In this document: positions 24,176 to 36,943 of the stretch, in pieces
How the letters are laid out: every line of letters begins with the position of its first letter
Position numbering within the stretch: position 1 is the stretch's first letter
From: Acridotheres tristis
Taxonomy: Eukaryota; Chordata; Aves; Passeriformes; Sturnidae
Length of the DNA: 64,000 nucleotides
Assembly: GCA_037013685.1 (NCBI GenBank)
Contig: CM072888.1
Span: forward strand, 16,168,589 to 16,232,588
Direction: 5' to 3'
Notes under the pieces: model-generated
Seen by the model: the letters and a program-made list of their open reading frames with translations, nothing else
Told to the model about the DNA's origin: nothing
The model's database searches: none
Translations under genes and position numbers: made by a program

Positions 24176-27100
24176 GTAATTTTCAAGGATGGGAAACTCA
24201 GCTTGTGTCCAGGGATTAGATGTGATATTACACTTACATGAGCTATATAGTGCTTCCTGAATAGTACCAGCAAAGTGCTTTCTTTATCAGAATCTCAGCT
24301 AATAATCTGCCCTCGTGCTACTTTCCGTTTCAGATAGGAGCACACACAGTGCTCTTAGTAATTTTTTTCACTCATTTTAAGTGGGTATCTCAGTTTTCAC
24401 TCAGAGTACCCACTGCTATTTTACCTGCAATGACGCCTTTTTGCCCTGATCCTGCAATGCAGGGCAAGAGCAAACAGCTGTAGCCTCTTTTGTTTTAGCT
24501 CCAAAATTTTGAAAGCTATTCAGACAAAACACAATGCTTCTTCAGTCCCTGTCCTTCTGCCTTTTTATGTCCCCCTCCAGCCCTGCTTCTGAGCGGCTGC
24601 AGGTACGCCTCCCACCCTAATGGTGGCAGAAAAACCCTACACTTCACTCCATTGACTGCACATAAAGCAAGACTGCAGCGGGGGAAAGAAACGGGACACA
24701 TCCTGCCACAGTGTAGGAAAAAGAGGAAAAAAAAAAAAAGAAAGCAAGCCATCGACAAAGTGAGAGATGCTCAATAGATCATTGTGAGGGAAAAGACTGC
24801 AACTGTTTAATTTAGAGATGAACTCGGAAGTTACATAAAAGACTGAGCCAAATCTATAAATGATAAAATCAAGAGGCCTTATTGCTCACAGACTGGGGGT
24901 AGAAAATGCTGGAAGAAATGCTATAAAATTCTTTCCTAACCCTTGGAATTCACTGTCAGAAGGCTTGGTATTTTTAGCACGAAATAACAGCAAAACAAAT
25001 TTGGTATCTTTGTGGATGTCTCCTAAACAGTTGTAGTAGATGTGGAATGAAATTAGTGTGTTTGTGTAACTGACTTAGAGTAAAAGGTGTTTGCTTAAGA
25101 GCCAAGCTAAAATTTGGCTTATGTTTTTGAAAATTCACTTTTTTCTAGTAGACAATTATAAAATTCCCTTGGCACAATCAGCTTCTGAGTCAGCCAGAGC
25201 CAGTCATGCATCTCCTACACTTATCCTATGGTTACATTACACAATTTGACAAGTTAAACTAAACTGGAATCACATCAATCACCTGATCCTAACACAGAAT
25301 ATTGTTTAAAAAAGAAAACCAAAGGAAAACAATGTTTCTGATTACAAGTAGCAGTCACAAACTTAAGGCCCTGCTATAAAAAAATCAAATGCATCATCCT
25401 GTGCTTCATGGGGCTAAAAAATAACTTTTTTTTCAAGGCAAAAGACAGTTCAGCATAAGCAACTCAGGAATCTGCTTGTTTTAGATCCATCTATGGTGAA
25501 ATGCAGTCATCACTAATTAATGTTAGTAACATTTTCATTCCTCCTACTTTCTAAGTGTGTACATCTGTCAGAACAATTGATCCCTTGCAGAAATGACAGG
25601 AGGAGCACTGAATTTTCTCATTATGATCAAAATAGACTGAGTGATTATAACTTACCATGTCTGATACCAAGCCTTAGCTCCTCAAAATTTATTGATATAA
25701 TTTATTTTCAGAAATGCTTAAAATGGGGTAATAGACAAAACTGGAGCTCCTTCACATTAGTGATATGATATTGCTCATGTAATTCTAGGAAGACTCACAG
25801 AATTCATGCAAAAGGTTAAGTTGAAAAAAATAGAATTTGTTAAATTAGGCGGAATATAAAGACACAATATAAAAGAAATCCTTGTCTTCTTGTCTGGGTA
25901 CTACCCATGCTGCCATAAAGCCCATGCAACAACCGTATGACATGATGAAAGACAGTATCAACTAAAAAGTTAGTTTGGAAGGGATTTCTGGAAACTGCCC
26001 AACCTGACGTGGGACACAGTGTTGTACAGATTGAGCCATATTTTTTATTCCTCAAAGTTCATTTTCTTCCAGATAATGCTTTCAAAACAATCATGTTTAC
26101 CCTATTGTGAACTCCATCCTAATTTTGACTATTTCTGCCTCCTTTTCCATATCCCACTTGCTAAAGGCAAAAATTTCACAACTAAAAACCGCGTTTGTGA
26201 AGTGGACAAAAAGGTTACCAAAGAGAGAAAACAGTGTCAAGACAACAGTCAAAAAGCACCCAACCCCCTGGAAAACAATCTGTCTAAAGCATACCTGCTA
26301 CTGTAGGTTGTGTTAGGATCAGTGGATAGGAAATAGGCATTTGTCTCCAATCATGACCGTGGGCAGTGAGAGCCCCCGTGCATTACTGAGCAGGAGCCTG
26401 CAAAGCTGACATCAAACAATGCCTCACCCGTGTCTGAAAGGTGCAGACAGGGGTCAGCTCTGTGACTGCCAGTGGTGATTTAAAGCACGTGTGTAATTGG
26501 AAACACAAATGGAGTTTGTGTTGTTTGGCTTTAACAGGGAGCTTTTGAGAGTGGCACCATGTGACTGCACAAAGAGCAAAGCCACCAGTCAACCCTGCAA
26601 AGAAAGAGACACAGAACGGGACAGGGGAGCTCTCCTCCGCCAATGCTGCACAAACTCAAGGGCTTCCTGGCAGATCCAAAACATCCAGCACAAACTCCTG
26701 CTCCTCTGAAAAGGACTGTCACCTTACCTGTAAGAATCCACCAAGAAAGAGATACCGTTTGAATCTTAATAATGTTTATCCTCATCTGCCAGGAAGTTGT
26801 CAAATGCCTCAAGGTCTGAGTGTTTGGAAGAGGCTTGAAGTCTTTACAATCTGATGCTGCTTTAGAAGTGCTACTGCAGCTCAGGTTCTTTGCTTTTTAA
26901 TAAGGAGGCTCTTCTTCTCTTAGTCCCTGAAAAGGCTGAAGGCCTTCAAGCTTCTGATGGTTGTGAGAAGCATAATCTAATGTGTATGTTATGCAGAAAC
27001 ATTCATTTCATCAGAGTGTTCAAGCTTACTTGCTCCTGCCTAGAGTTCCTAGTTGCTCCTCTGCACAGCAGTTGCAGGTTTCCACTTTATATCCTTTTCT

Positions 27101-28680
27101 TATTTTCTGTGATTTTGTTGAGTCACGTTTGATTGGTTTAGTCATTAATTTTATTCAATTAAGATCAATGGCAGTTTCAGCTTATTTTGAATTGCAGCAG
27201 TCACACACCTCTGTAAGTTCAAATTTATTCAACCACCCTTTTTACTAGCATTTTCCCATATCCCTATTCATTCTTGTTGAACCGCAATTAATTTTGCATT
27301 ATCCTTTTTATGATTAAGTATCTAGAACTGAACATAGCTTTTAAAGTAAAGTAGAGCTACTAATATAAATAATGGTGTTTATAATTGTTTCTATATTATT
27401 ATTTATCCTCCTGCATTATCCTCTCACTTTTTTGTCTTCTCTTACCAAAACTGCACATCAAGCAAAAGACTGTATGGATCTGCCAAAAATTCTTTGGTTA
27501 AATTGTTTCAAGATCTCATTCTTCTAACTTTACCTCATAGCCTAAGGCAGAATCTTTTTGACTCTGAATTCCTGAAAGCCCCCTAGACAGAAGCCATATG
27601 TAAGTTGCTGCAACATTTGTGCAGAAGATGGACAATAGAGTTGTACAAGCTAACCACAACATTTTGAAATACCATCCCTTGTTCCATATGACTCGAGTAG
27701 AGGCTGCCAAACAAGAACAGAGTGTAGGAGGAGGATCTTCAAAAGCTGTTAGCTTTAGACTGAAATCCATAATACCCAGTGGGAAGCTCTTGTAAGTGAA
27801 AGGTTCTGCATGTTTACTGCACGCTTCCAAAGATTTGCTGGACTAACATGCTGCTGGAAAAACAGAATTTTGCTTCTTGAGTTCTTTCCTCTTTCAGGAA
27901 ATGGCTGTGTCAAGATCAGGTAATTTTCAAATTTTAGGTCCAACTAGTGCTTTCTCAAGGGAGGATACACAAGACTGCTGTTTTCTGAAAAGATAAGGAA
28001 GTATTCTTCACCAAGAACTTGACAGATATTACTGTGCAGTGGCTGCACTTGAACATCAAGGGCTTTCTCCCATCTCAGAGTTTTCCATGAATGTGAATTC
28101 TTGTCTCATGTCACTCGAGTACTTTGGAGAGGAGCCCCAGACAGAGCATTCAATTTATTTGGCTTCTCCAGGCATGGATATTCTTCAAGTATAACTTCTA
28201 ACAGTGTTCTGCTTTCTGTTGGTTCATTTTTGATCTGAGTAAATCAAAGTGATGTACACAGTTTTGTACCCCTGGCTAGCTTTAGAGAAGCCCAGTGCTT
28301 TGCTCAGCCCTGCTGGGATTTATTTTTGTATGCACACTTGATTTTCCTGGAAATTTGAATTTCTCTTTGTCTGATACAATTTCATGGCTGTGGCAAACCC
28401 ACACAGTTCAGCATGAGGTTGGAAACTGTTGCTATCATAGTGCCAAGAGATAATTAGCTCAGCAATGTTAACACACATGCTTGGCATTCATTATCAGACA
28501 GGGTGGGAACAGAATGCAGAAAGATTTCCACCACAGTTGTCCACTGACCCTGCTGTCTGCTCTGTCCCAGCTGCCCACGCTTCCACTCTTCCTCTGCAGC
28601 CGTGGCATCGGTTTGTGCAGGTACCAGGTGCCAGGAAGCACTAAACACATGCATCTGTGCTTCTTTCTCTTCCAGGGCAC
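24176..28680. other. Noncoding stretch, with some GC-richer parts
   Basis: Mostly unique. 24540-24720 and 26380-26720 are richer in GC and have long open frames on both strands at once, so no coding strand can be chosen. A short hairpin with 8-bp arms (AACACAAA/TTTGTGTT) lies at 26502-26522. 27120-27310 is AT-rich with several TAAT and CAATTAAG cores and could be regulatory. No RNA gene was recognised. Confidence 0.4.
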
Positions 28681-28826
28681 CTTCCCTTCCCTTCCCTTCC
28701 CTTCCCTTCCCTTCCCTTCCCTTCCCTTCCCTTCCCTTCCCTTCCCTTCCCTTCCCTTCCCTTCCCTTCCCTTCCCTTCCCTTCCCTTCCCTTCCCTTCC
28801 CTTCCCTTCCCTTCCCTTCCCTTCCC
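28681..28826. repeat. (CTTCC)29 pentanucleotide microsatellite
   Basis: 146 bases of uninterrupted CTTCC, 29 full units plus one C. No interruptions are visible, so it is likely unstable in length. The minus strand reads (GGGAA)n: three-G runs separated by two bases, a canonical G-quadruplex pattern, and also a long series of GGAA ETS-type core sites. It is a pure polypyrimidine/polypurine tract. The open frames through it in several phases are repeat translations and not genes. Confidence 0.98.
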
Positions 28827-29279
28827 CTCTCCCCAACATCTACAGTGCCCAGCTCTCCTTCTATCCATGTTGACCAGCAGAACTCTGCAGGCTTGTTTCC
28901 TGCTTTCTAGGAAGAGAAAATGGAGCTCAGAAGGATGTGCATGGAAATTTCCATCCTTAAAATGAAAGCTCACTGATAAGGCCAGTAGAGGTGATATTTA
29001 AATGCCTGTGTTTCAAAAGCTCTGTGTTGGAAAGCCACTGTTTTCCATGTTTGGTGCATTTGACCAAGGAAGACTGAAGGGAGTTGTCTAAATCAGAAAA
29101 CAGCTTTGCACACAGGGTGTCTAAATAGCTGGCACATATTCATTATTGACAATGTGAAACAATGTAAAATGCTTTTTGTCTCAGAAGGGGATGAAATCCA
29201 CCTTCTTGGAAGCAATACCTTTGGGGTTTACAGCCTCCAGACACAAATCTTTCCTTCCAAGCAGCTCCTTTTAGCCTTT
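28827..29279. other. Noncoding stretch
   Basis: Unique sequence following the microsatellite. Nothing was recognised. Confidence 0.5.
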
Positions 29280-29445
29280 GATCATAACGTTAAAAATCCC
29301 AAGAGAGGCCTGACACAGTAATTGTTATTAATTATCATTCTTTCATCTCTTTATGACCTTTATCTCTGAGAAAATGGCTGCCCGTTACTCAGTGAACATT
29401 TCAGATGACAGTGCAATTTCCGAGATAGCCTTAATGTTGGGACAG
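29280..29445. other. Possible conserved noncoding element
   Basis: Unique, with homeodomain-type cores (CAGTAATTG, TTATTAATTATC at about 29320-29336) followed by a GC-balanced block (GAAAATGGCTGCCCGTTAC at about 29371). It is neither repetitive nor open. The texture resembles vertebrate developmental enhancers. Conservation is inferred and not observed. Confidence 0.25.
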
Positions 29446-29529
29446 TTACCTGAAAGAAAAATTTATGTACGTTTCTGTCTGTCTGGAGGATGTTTTATAC
29501 AGTAGAAAGGAAGAAGATGATCCTTTCAA

Positions 29530-29618
29530 AAGACAAATAAAAACAAAACAAAAAAGAAAAACCACAACAAAATATCAACATCCTCACTATTAAGAAAAAC
29601 CCCAAACCAAAAACCCGT
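29530..29618. repeat. A/C-rich low-complexity tract
   Basis: AAAACAAAACAAAAAAG, then ACCACAACAAAAT and AAAAACCCCAAACC up to CCCGTAG. It is the same compositional type as 22785-22873. Confidence 0.7.
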
Positions 29619-32167
29619 AGCCTGACATATGTCCTTGAGCTGAAGATATTTGATATTATTTCAATTGGGACTGTGGTAGGTTTGGTTAATCCTTGTATTT
29701 CATATTATGTAAACAGCTCTTATTATTACACAATGCATTTTCTAATACATCCCAATTAAGCAGTTTCCCAAGGGAATAAAAAGAACTCTTTCTTACTTGG
29801 AAGTACCACTAGTAAACCAGATTGAAAGTCATGTTATAAATCTCAAAGCAACAATATTTTTAAAAACAACACACAACAAACCTTCCCTGGCTCAGGAGCA
29901 ACAGCAAATATGTTAATATATAACAGCACGTATGTTACTATGTATGGGAGGAGAAAAAAAGTGCTTCTGCAAAAGTTATGTGGGAGATAGATTTTAAAAA
30001 ACACACAGCAGTCCCAGAAATTCTAATGTTATTTTACTGGGCGATTCTGAAAAACCTTTGAAAACCCAGGTCTAAATGTTTGCGTCTGAGATGTCGGACA
30101 GTATATTTATTTGGAAAGTCAATGGCAAGTCCTGATTTTTGAGGCTGGTGTGCACCTACAGGTCTTACCCACTTTATCTTGGATGAAGAAATTATGCTTG
30201 CAATTTAACTCTTCCCCATCTTTGGCCACAGAAGCAATGACTGCCAGTAAACTCTGAGCCTAATTTTATCAATATTTTTGAACAAAATGTACAGAACTGG
30301 AAGAGATTCATAAAATCTCAAAGAAACCAACTTATTTATATGCAATGTATTTGACTATCTTAACCCTATAGAACTAATATTTACTTCTGATAGAAGGAAG
30401 AGAGAGAATTTCAAAGTGAAAAGGGAAGAATTAAAATGCAGAAATGGAAATTACTCTGGCTTGTGTGATGTAAAACATTCTCACTGCATATCAAGGAGGT
30501 CAGTCTAGTTAGCATCAGTATGCGAAAGATTTGGAGCAACAGCAAATCTTGTACCACTACCTGTAGGGCTGAGGCAAAACAGAAGTGAAAAAACCCTCTA
30601 GTAGCAAATCCACTGCCATTTTATTTGCAGTGCACCTTCTTTAAATTCCAGGCAGATACAAACAAACTGCATGTTAGTTCTCTCTGTAGGAATATTTGTT
30701 CTGTAGTGGGATCAGCAGTGTTCCCTAATCCCCATTTTTATTAGTAGTCCACAGAAAAATTTCAAAGTGACAGTTATAAAGTAGTGAACCCCACTACATC
30801 AGCAGAAAGCACATCAACACACCAAGCAGCAATTCTTCCCATAAAGCCACACTGCTTTATGTAGGAGACATTTCCTATTCAGGCAGCCCCTTAGAGAACT
30901 GGACAGCATTTGGGATAATTCCCAAATATCAAAGAATACAAAGTAGGCAGAAGTTAAAGAAGACAGTCAGCCAAAATATTTCGCTTTCTTTAACCCTGAG
31001 AAAGAATCCTTTGAAAAGTGCCAGGGCAGAATCTGTCTATTCTGATTATTTTGAATAATCCTTTGTTCCACCGAGTTTACCCATTGAAATGATACTGGAA
31101 ATACTAAGAATCTTCATTAACTCTTTTGGCATGAGGGGAATAAATATGAGAAGAAAGAAGGAAAATCATGTTATAAACTTTAAAAAAACTCAAAACAAAC
31201 AAACAAGAAATGAATGGACCAAAGACAAATATGTTACAGCATAAAATAAAATGAAAATATTCCTTCTTTTCATTTTTTCTTTTCTCCACTTCCTGTATTA
31301 ACAGCAGAGGGCTGTTTTTCCACTCAGAAATGCCTCTTTACAATAAGCATGTCCAGACCCGATTAGAAAACCGTTTTTTCCAACATCATTTGACTTTAGT
31401 TGAATTGCTATGGTTTCCCACCCTTCCTATGAATCAGCACTCCTTTTTCATCATCCATCACTTTCCACACAGTCTGCACTGTTCTGTCTACCCAGGGCCT
31501 AAAAGAAATAATGCACTGGCTATACATCTGCCTTTTTCTGAGGTCCTTTACACCCACTCAGGAATGTACATCTAAAAAGGCAACAAGATGTACTTTTCTT
31601 GCTTTGGAGGAATTAGGACATGTTGAATATTGAAATATTTTCTCAGAGCTATGCAAAATATGCTAATGTTTACATATATACATATTATAATAGAACTCAC
31701 AAGTTCCAAACAAGTATTAGAGATCCTTAGCTTGGGGCTCCATATAATGCAGCCAAAACACAAAGGCAACACACAAGCAACTGATGGATGGAATAGGAAA
31801 ATTTTAAAAAAAAAAGAAAGAAAAAAAAGAAACAAAACATTAAAACTTATGGAAGAATAACTGGAATGTTAGTGAGTTTTAAACATTGTTCTTATTATTT
31901 TGCAGTACTCTGTCCTTACCAAAGTAGCACAGAAATAGAAACAAAGGTATGGAGTGGATTTGTGGCATCTGTGAGATTGCCCCACAAATTATAGTTCAAT
32001 GAGAGAAGCAATTCAGAGCACAGGACAAACTGAAGCAGAAGCTTCAGAAACAAGGACAAAAGAGATTAAGCCTTTTGATGGAAAGGAGAGGAAGTAGAAA
32101 CAGCAGAACAGGTGATTTTCCCTTGTAAAATTCATCGCTGGTGCTGCCAGGGTGAAACTCTTTCACC
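29619..32167. other. Noncoding stretch
   Basis: Unique AT-rich DNA with short A/C-rich (31179-31206) and A/G-rich (31804-31833) runs. No gene or repeat family was recognised. Confidence 0.5.
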
Positions 32168-32217
32168 CTTCACAGGCTCAGCCAACCATAACGAGGACAC
32201 GGGCTCAGCCTGTGAAG
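32168..32217. repeat. Inverted repeat, 16-nt arms
   Basis: CTTCACAGGCTCAGCC (32168-32183) and GGCTCAGCCTGTGAAG (32202-32217) pair at 15 of 16 positions with an 18-nt spacer. The nine bases GGCTCAGCC also recur directly in both arms. It is a stable stem, but too short for a usual microRNA precursor. Confidence 0.85.
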
Positions 32218-32784
32218 AACCAGGAGTAGAAATGTTTAGTATAGCACGGACTGATTCTCTAAAAGGCTGAAACAAAATCTAGAACAAACTTGGGTCTTGT
32301 TTTAGCTGAGTGCTGACTGCTGCTCCCTGAGAAGCTCAGACAGGAGCTGCAGATTGCATCCTACAAACTTCAGTGGGCAAGAAAATCAGGACATTGTGAG
32401 AAACACAGCCAAGTGTAGGATGGGTTAGACCAAAATGAGAATAACAGGGGAGCTGTACTACAGGGGAAGGTTTCAAAGAAAGGAATATCCAGTGTGACAC
32501 CAGGCACCTGTACTGCTGAGGGCAGAGAGATAAAAATCTGTAGGTCAGTTTCCACAGAAGTAACAAATAACAGTAGCTAGAATAAAAGAAAATAGAAGAC
32601 ATAAAGAGATAAATAAACTCAATAAAAATTAATTCAGGCTTGGCATTCAGATGTCATTGCTGAAGGCCATGCTACTGACAAAGGCCACTGATAGGCATCT
32701 TTTTAAATTTATCTGTTTCAAGTTGAAATCACTGTTAAAAAGACAAAATACTGTATTTTATTTTCATGGGGACCTAATCACTGT

Positions 32785-33102
32785 CAATATGCACAAATAT
32801 CTGAAGGAATGGTTCAAGTAAGATGGAGCCAAACTCTTTTCAGTGGTACCCAATGACAGGACCAGAGGTGGTTGACACAAACTGAAACGGGGAGGTTTTT
32901 TACCCTCTCAACACAAGAAAACTCTTTTCACTGTGCTTGTGACAGCAAGGGCACAGGTATCCCAGAGAAGCCCTCTGGAGTGTCCCTCTTTAGAGATGCT
33001 CCTGTCTAGAAAATATCCTGAGTAACCTGCTTAGGCAGGGGAGCTGAACCAAGATGACCTCCAGTGGTTCCTTTCAGCCCAACCACCCTGTGATTCTCTT
33101 TT
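32785..33102 (+). mobile_element. CR1 LINE 3' tail
   Basis: CR1 3' untranslated sequence: GGAGCCAAACTCTTTTCAGT, GGTACCCAATGACAGGACC, AACTCTTTTCACTGTG, then CCAGTGGTTCCTTTCAGCCC and a terminal CCTGTGATTCT. It is 5'-truncated, as is usual for CR1. The degenerate end octamers suggest an old copy. There is no coding sequence. Confidence 0.92.
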
Positions 33103-35639
33103 ACAATAATGAATCAATTAATAATTTTCATTTTACAGAAAAAACAGCAATGTTCCCAGCCAATGCCCTCATTTGTATCTTTAAGCAGGATGTTACTTGA
33201 CAGAGGTCGCCTTTACACTCTTTAGGACTGAAAACAGAGACAAAAGAACATGTTCAAAATGGATGGAGGAGCTAACACTAAATACCTACCCCCATGGATC
33301 ACTGGAATTTTTAGTTCACATATATTTTCACATGGCAACTGTGCTCTCTTTGCTTTCACTACATGTTGCAAAGAAAATCATAAAGACTTTTGAAGGCTTT
33401 ATAGTTGGTTAGAAGATATTTTAGGGTATGCTACCTAACAGGAGCAGCATGTGTAATACGTGTTTATGAAAATGTCAGTGAGGAAATGTTGCACACAATT
33501 ATAAGCAACCTATTGACTTCTTAGAACTTAAAACAAGGTATTAAGCATCTATGAGTAATTATTAACTTTAAATAAAGTATCTCTGTACACTATCTTAAAA
33601 CTGTTCATGCCTACCTTCTCATACCAATAGCTGACAGAAACTTTCATTTTTTTATATCCTCTACTTATTTCATGCAAGAGACTTAAAAGAAGTGTTTCTA
33701 ACTGGACAGATGAGTTCCTGGACTGAAAGGTTTTTCACTTCTTTTCTTTTCCAGACCTGGTAACATTATATTTCCAGTGCATCCCCAAACCAAACACAAC
33801 GTCCTTGAAAAGTATATCAGGAAGTAGCAACTGTCTGTTACAATTAAGGACAAAATGAAAATACTGTGTTAGGTATTACTCAAATATCTCCTGCTTTTCC
33901 TTAAAAATATATGTTAATTTAGCATGACCGCATTGAGAACTGCTAGGATTTTCATGGTGCTTCATTGTATCTGAAAAGAATAATAAGATGGAGAAGTGTT
34001 CAACCTTTCTCCTTATTGAACATAGATCTTATTGTCAGCTTTGGAAGCAATAAAACTATGATTTGTTCGGTGAGCTTGATTGGTAGTGACAAAATACAGG
34101 AATCTTTGGGGTTGGAATCATAGATATTGTGTGATGTTTAAGGGGAAATTATTTCTAAATAAAACTAGCCAAGGTGACAAGCGTTTGACTAGCCATCAGC
34201 TAACTGATATCCAGGTAGACAGGGGAGAGGGGGGATGTGGACAGATTTTATGCACAGAATCTAAATAGAATAAAGCTGATCCAGGCATTGTTTTTTATAT
34301 TATAATTTCATTCTCTCCTGAAAAGTGGGATAGCTGGGACAATTCCCTCAAAACCTAGAAAAATAGGAATGCTTCTTTTCTTGAGATATTCACTACAGAT
34401 AGAGGTACATAGGGAGAGATATAGATGCATAAATGTACTTACACATAGAAACTCACAGAGAAAATATGTGATGAAGTGGAGTGATAGAAAATCTTAAATT
34501 CATATGCTACTCCCACGTGGCAGACACCAGCAAAGTGGCCGTAACTTTCCAAACACATGTACACAGATTCCTTATTCTACATAGGTCTCACTATGAGTTC
34601 TGCATATGCCATCTATTTACAGTTCATCTACTTTAAAGAATTGCAAGCAATCATAGCCATTATGTGTACCTCTGCCTAATCATCAAGTGCCTTTGATACT
34701 ATCAGTTCAGATACTGCAGCCAGGCCAAAATATGCATCCAACATGTTTTAGACATCTCTGACCTTTTGACGTCTTGCTAATAGGCAATGATGTGAACGTA
34801 CCAAAAGCAATATCTTTGATGCTACCAGGGTCAAAATCTTATGTGGTGTACTGGTGTGTGGTGTGCATTTCCACCACCTGTCAGAAATCCCTGCCTTTAG
34901 GATTTTTGATTTTTGTTTTGTTACTAGGCAAGGAGCAGATTTTGCCTGTCCTGGGCCCCAGTGAGTTTTGGAGGGAGAGAAAAGGGATTAGAAAGAAACT
35001 GCAGTTGAAGTTACTGGGAGGGAAATAGTCTGGGTAGATTTTAATTAGAAGTGTTAAATGCAATTATGCAATTCTTCATCTAGTCTTGCAGCTCACCATT
35101 GCAGCCATTAAAGGAGAGGGATACAACCTATTCCTCTATTTCTGCATCTCCCAGTTGTCCCTCCTCACAACCAAATCAGGAAAGTACAGATTAAAGTCTC
35201 TCTGGTTTCCACATCAGCTGCCACAGCATTCTCTGGCAGCCCTGTGGAGGAGTAGCTCTGCAAGCTTTGTTCAGCCCTGCATGTCAAAGTGCCTCTTTTG
35301 GGCCGCTTGCAGGGCAGATGTAGAATTCATATGCCCACTCTTCCTTTGGCTGTTCCTGGAGCACAGCCCCTGTGAGTGCCCAGAACAGGGAGAGTCCTCA
35401 GGGAATTGCAGTGCAGCACACAAGGAAACCTCTGTTAAGCTCAGTCCAAGGCAGATTTGTCAGACACTTTAAACTTGGACACAAATTTTGCCTGAAACAC
35501 ATCTCTCTGGAAACAGCCAGCCATGCTGCAAGTTGTCTTCAGAGGCAAAAACTCTAATTTTTCTAAGAACAGCTAAGACTTTCCAGAAAAGGAAAAAAAA
35601 AAGAAAAAAAAAAGAATAGAAAAAGGCATAGAATTAATT
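33103..35639. other. Noncoding stretch
   Basis: Unique. A GC-richer part at 35080-35480 carries a 128-codon open frame (35086-35472) that I do not recognise and that has no convincing splice sites. A-rich runs lie at 35588-35625. No RNA gene was recognised. Confidence 0.45.
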
Positions 35640-35880
35640 CCTCTCTAATTTAATTAATCATTTTAGCTGTTACTTAAATATAAGGCAAATGTAATAAAAA
35701 CATCAGTTTGAGACAAACTGCTGCTGAAAGTGTTGGCTGGAGGCATTAAAATGTGGCAAAGTTGCACACGGCTGAATATTGGCAGCTGCACTTGCTGTGT
35801 CTGTTTATGGCACCACTGCCATGCAGTATTCTGCACATTACAGGCATTTTTACTGCTTGCTCAGTGCCCACCACTATCTC
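35640..35880. other. Possible conserved noncoding element
   Basis: It starts with clustered TAAT cores (CTAATTTAATTAATCATTTT at about 35645) and continues into unique, GC-balanced sequence (GGCAGCTGCACTTGCTG with an E-box CAGCTG at about 35781). The look is of a regulatory element. Conservation is not testable here. Confidence 0.25.
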
Positions 35881-36919
35881 AGTTTTTGGAGGTTTGAAGC
35901 CTTTCCAGTCCTGATATATCTTAACAGCTCCCATGTATCAAATATGCTATTGAAAGTGGAAGGCTGTTTAAAAATTTACAGAAGGTGACAATCCTCCTTA
36001 TATTTGCCATGCAGCCACCTTGAAAACATGTGGATTCCCACTGAAGTAGAGATCCAACCCCTGAAAATGCATTTTTAACAGCTAAAATTCCTGAAAGTGA
36101 CAGGAAGGTTAAAGGTGTGTTGAAACAATTTAAGGAAGAGACCAACCAAACATCAGAGATTCACTGTCATTATTTCAACATAGGCATTATAAATCTGGGA
36201 AATTAATAAGTAAGTTTTAATTTAAAATAAGCAAGCTGAGCTGTGGAAATGCCCTCATCAACAGCATAGAAACTGACTGCTTTTACTGAAACTATGCCAT
36301 AATGCAGTGATGATTAACATAAAATAGACACTGTGACTTCTGAGATCTGAATACAGTTACTGTAAATGATACATTAGATTCAAATAAAATTATAATTTTG
36401 CCCCATTTTGACACTAGAGCTTTCAATAGAGTTGAATGCAAAGAATATTTGAAGAAGATCCATAGCAATTTTTTTTCTGACTAAAAAGGTACTGATGCGA
36501 CATCTAAAATGCTACATTAAATTTTAAATTACCTTAATCAGATAAATATGTTCAAGTATTTGTTTAGAATTTCATGCAAAATTCATCCTTTGCCCAGTCT
36601 TTGCTGTAATTCCAAAGAAGCAAGATATAGTCTTCCTCACTAGTGAAGAGACCAAATTACTGTTAACCATATAAACTCATCTCATCTTAAAGAAGAACCA
36701 AAACTTCTGTAAAATTTGAAAATCAGAATAAACTATCACGTGAAGAAAAGGTTCACCTTCCCTTGTCTATATCAGACCTTATCAAAATCTCCAAGACACA
36801 TAAGCAAACTAAAAACCTGGGAACTACAATGGAAAGGGAAATTCAATGTTGACATAGTAACATATGCAGTAGGAATAATTTGTATTTTTACTAGGCTTTC
36901 AATCTGCTATTTAATCCTT
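35881..36919. other. Noncoding stretch
   Basis: Unique AT-rich DNA. Nothing was recognised. Confidence 0.5.
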
Positions 36920-36943
36920 AAAAAAAAAAAAAAAAAAAAAAAA
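36920..36943. repeat. Poly(A) run of 24
   Basis: 24 consecutive A residues. The upstream 200 bases show no recognisable mRNA or SINE body and no target-site duplication, so I do not call a retrocopy. Confidence 0.9.

Noticed and set aside
26383..26854. Overlapping open frames on both strands
   Set aside because: Frames are open on both strands at once, so base composition is the simpler explanation; the GTAAGA at 26732 has no good paired acceptor.
28468..28973. Open frames on both strands encoding pentapeptide repeats
   Set aside because: Direct translations of the CTTCC microsatellite in several phases.
35086..35472. 128-codon open frame in a GC-richer block
   Set aside because: No recognised domain, no clear splice sites, and overlapping frames suggest composition only.
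36700..36943. Retrocopy ending in A24
   Set aside because: No recognisable mRNA body, no properly placed polyadenylation signal and no target-site duplication.
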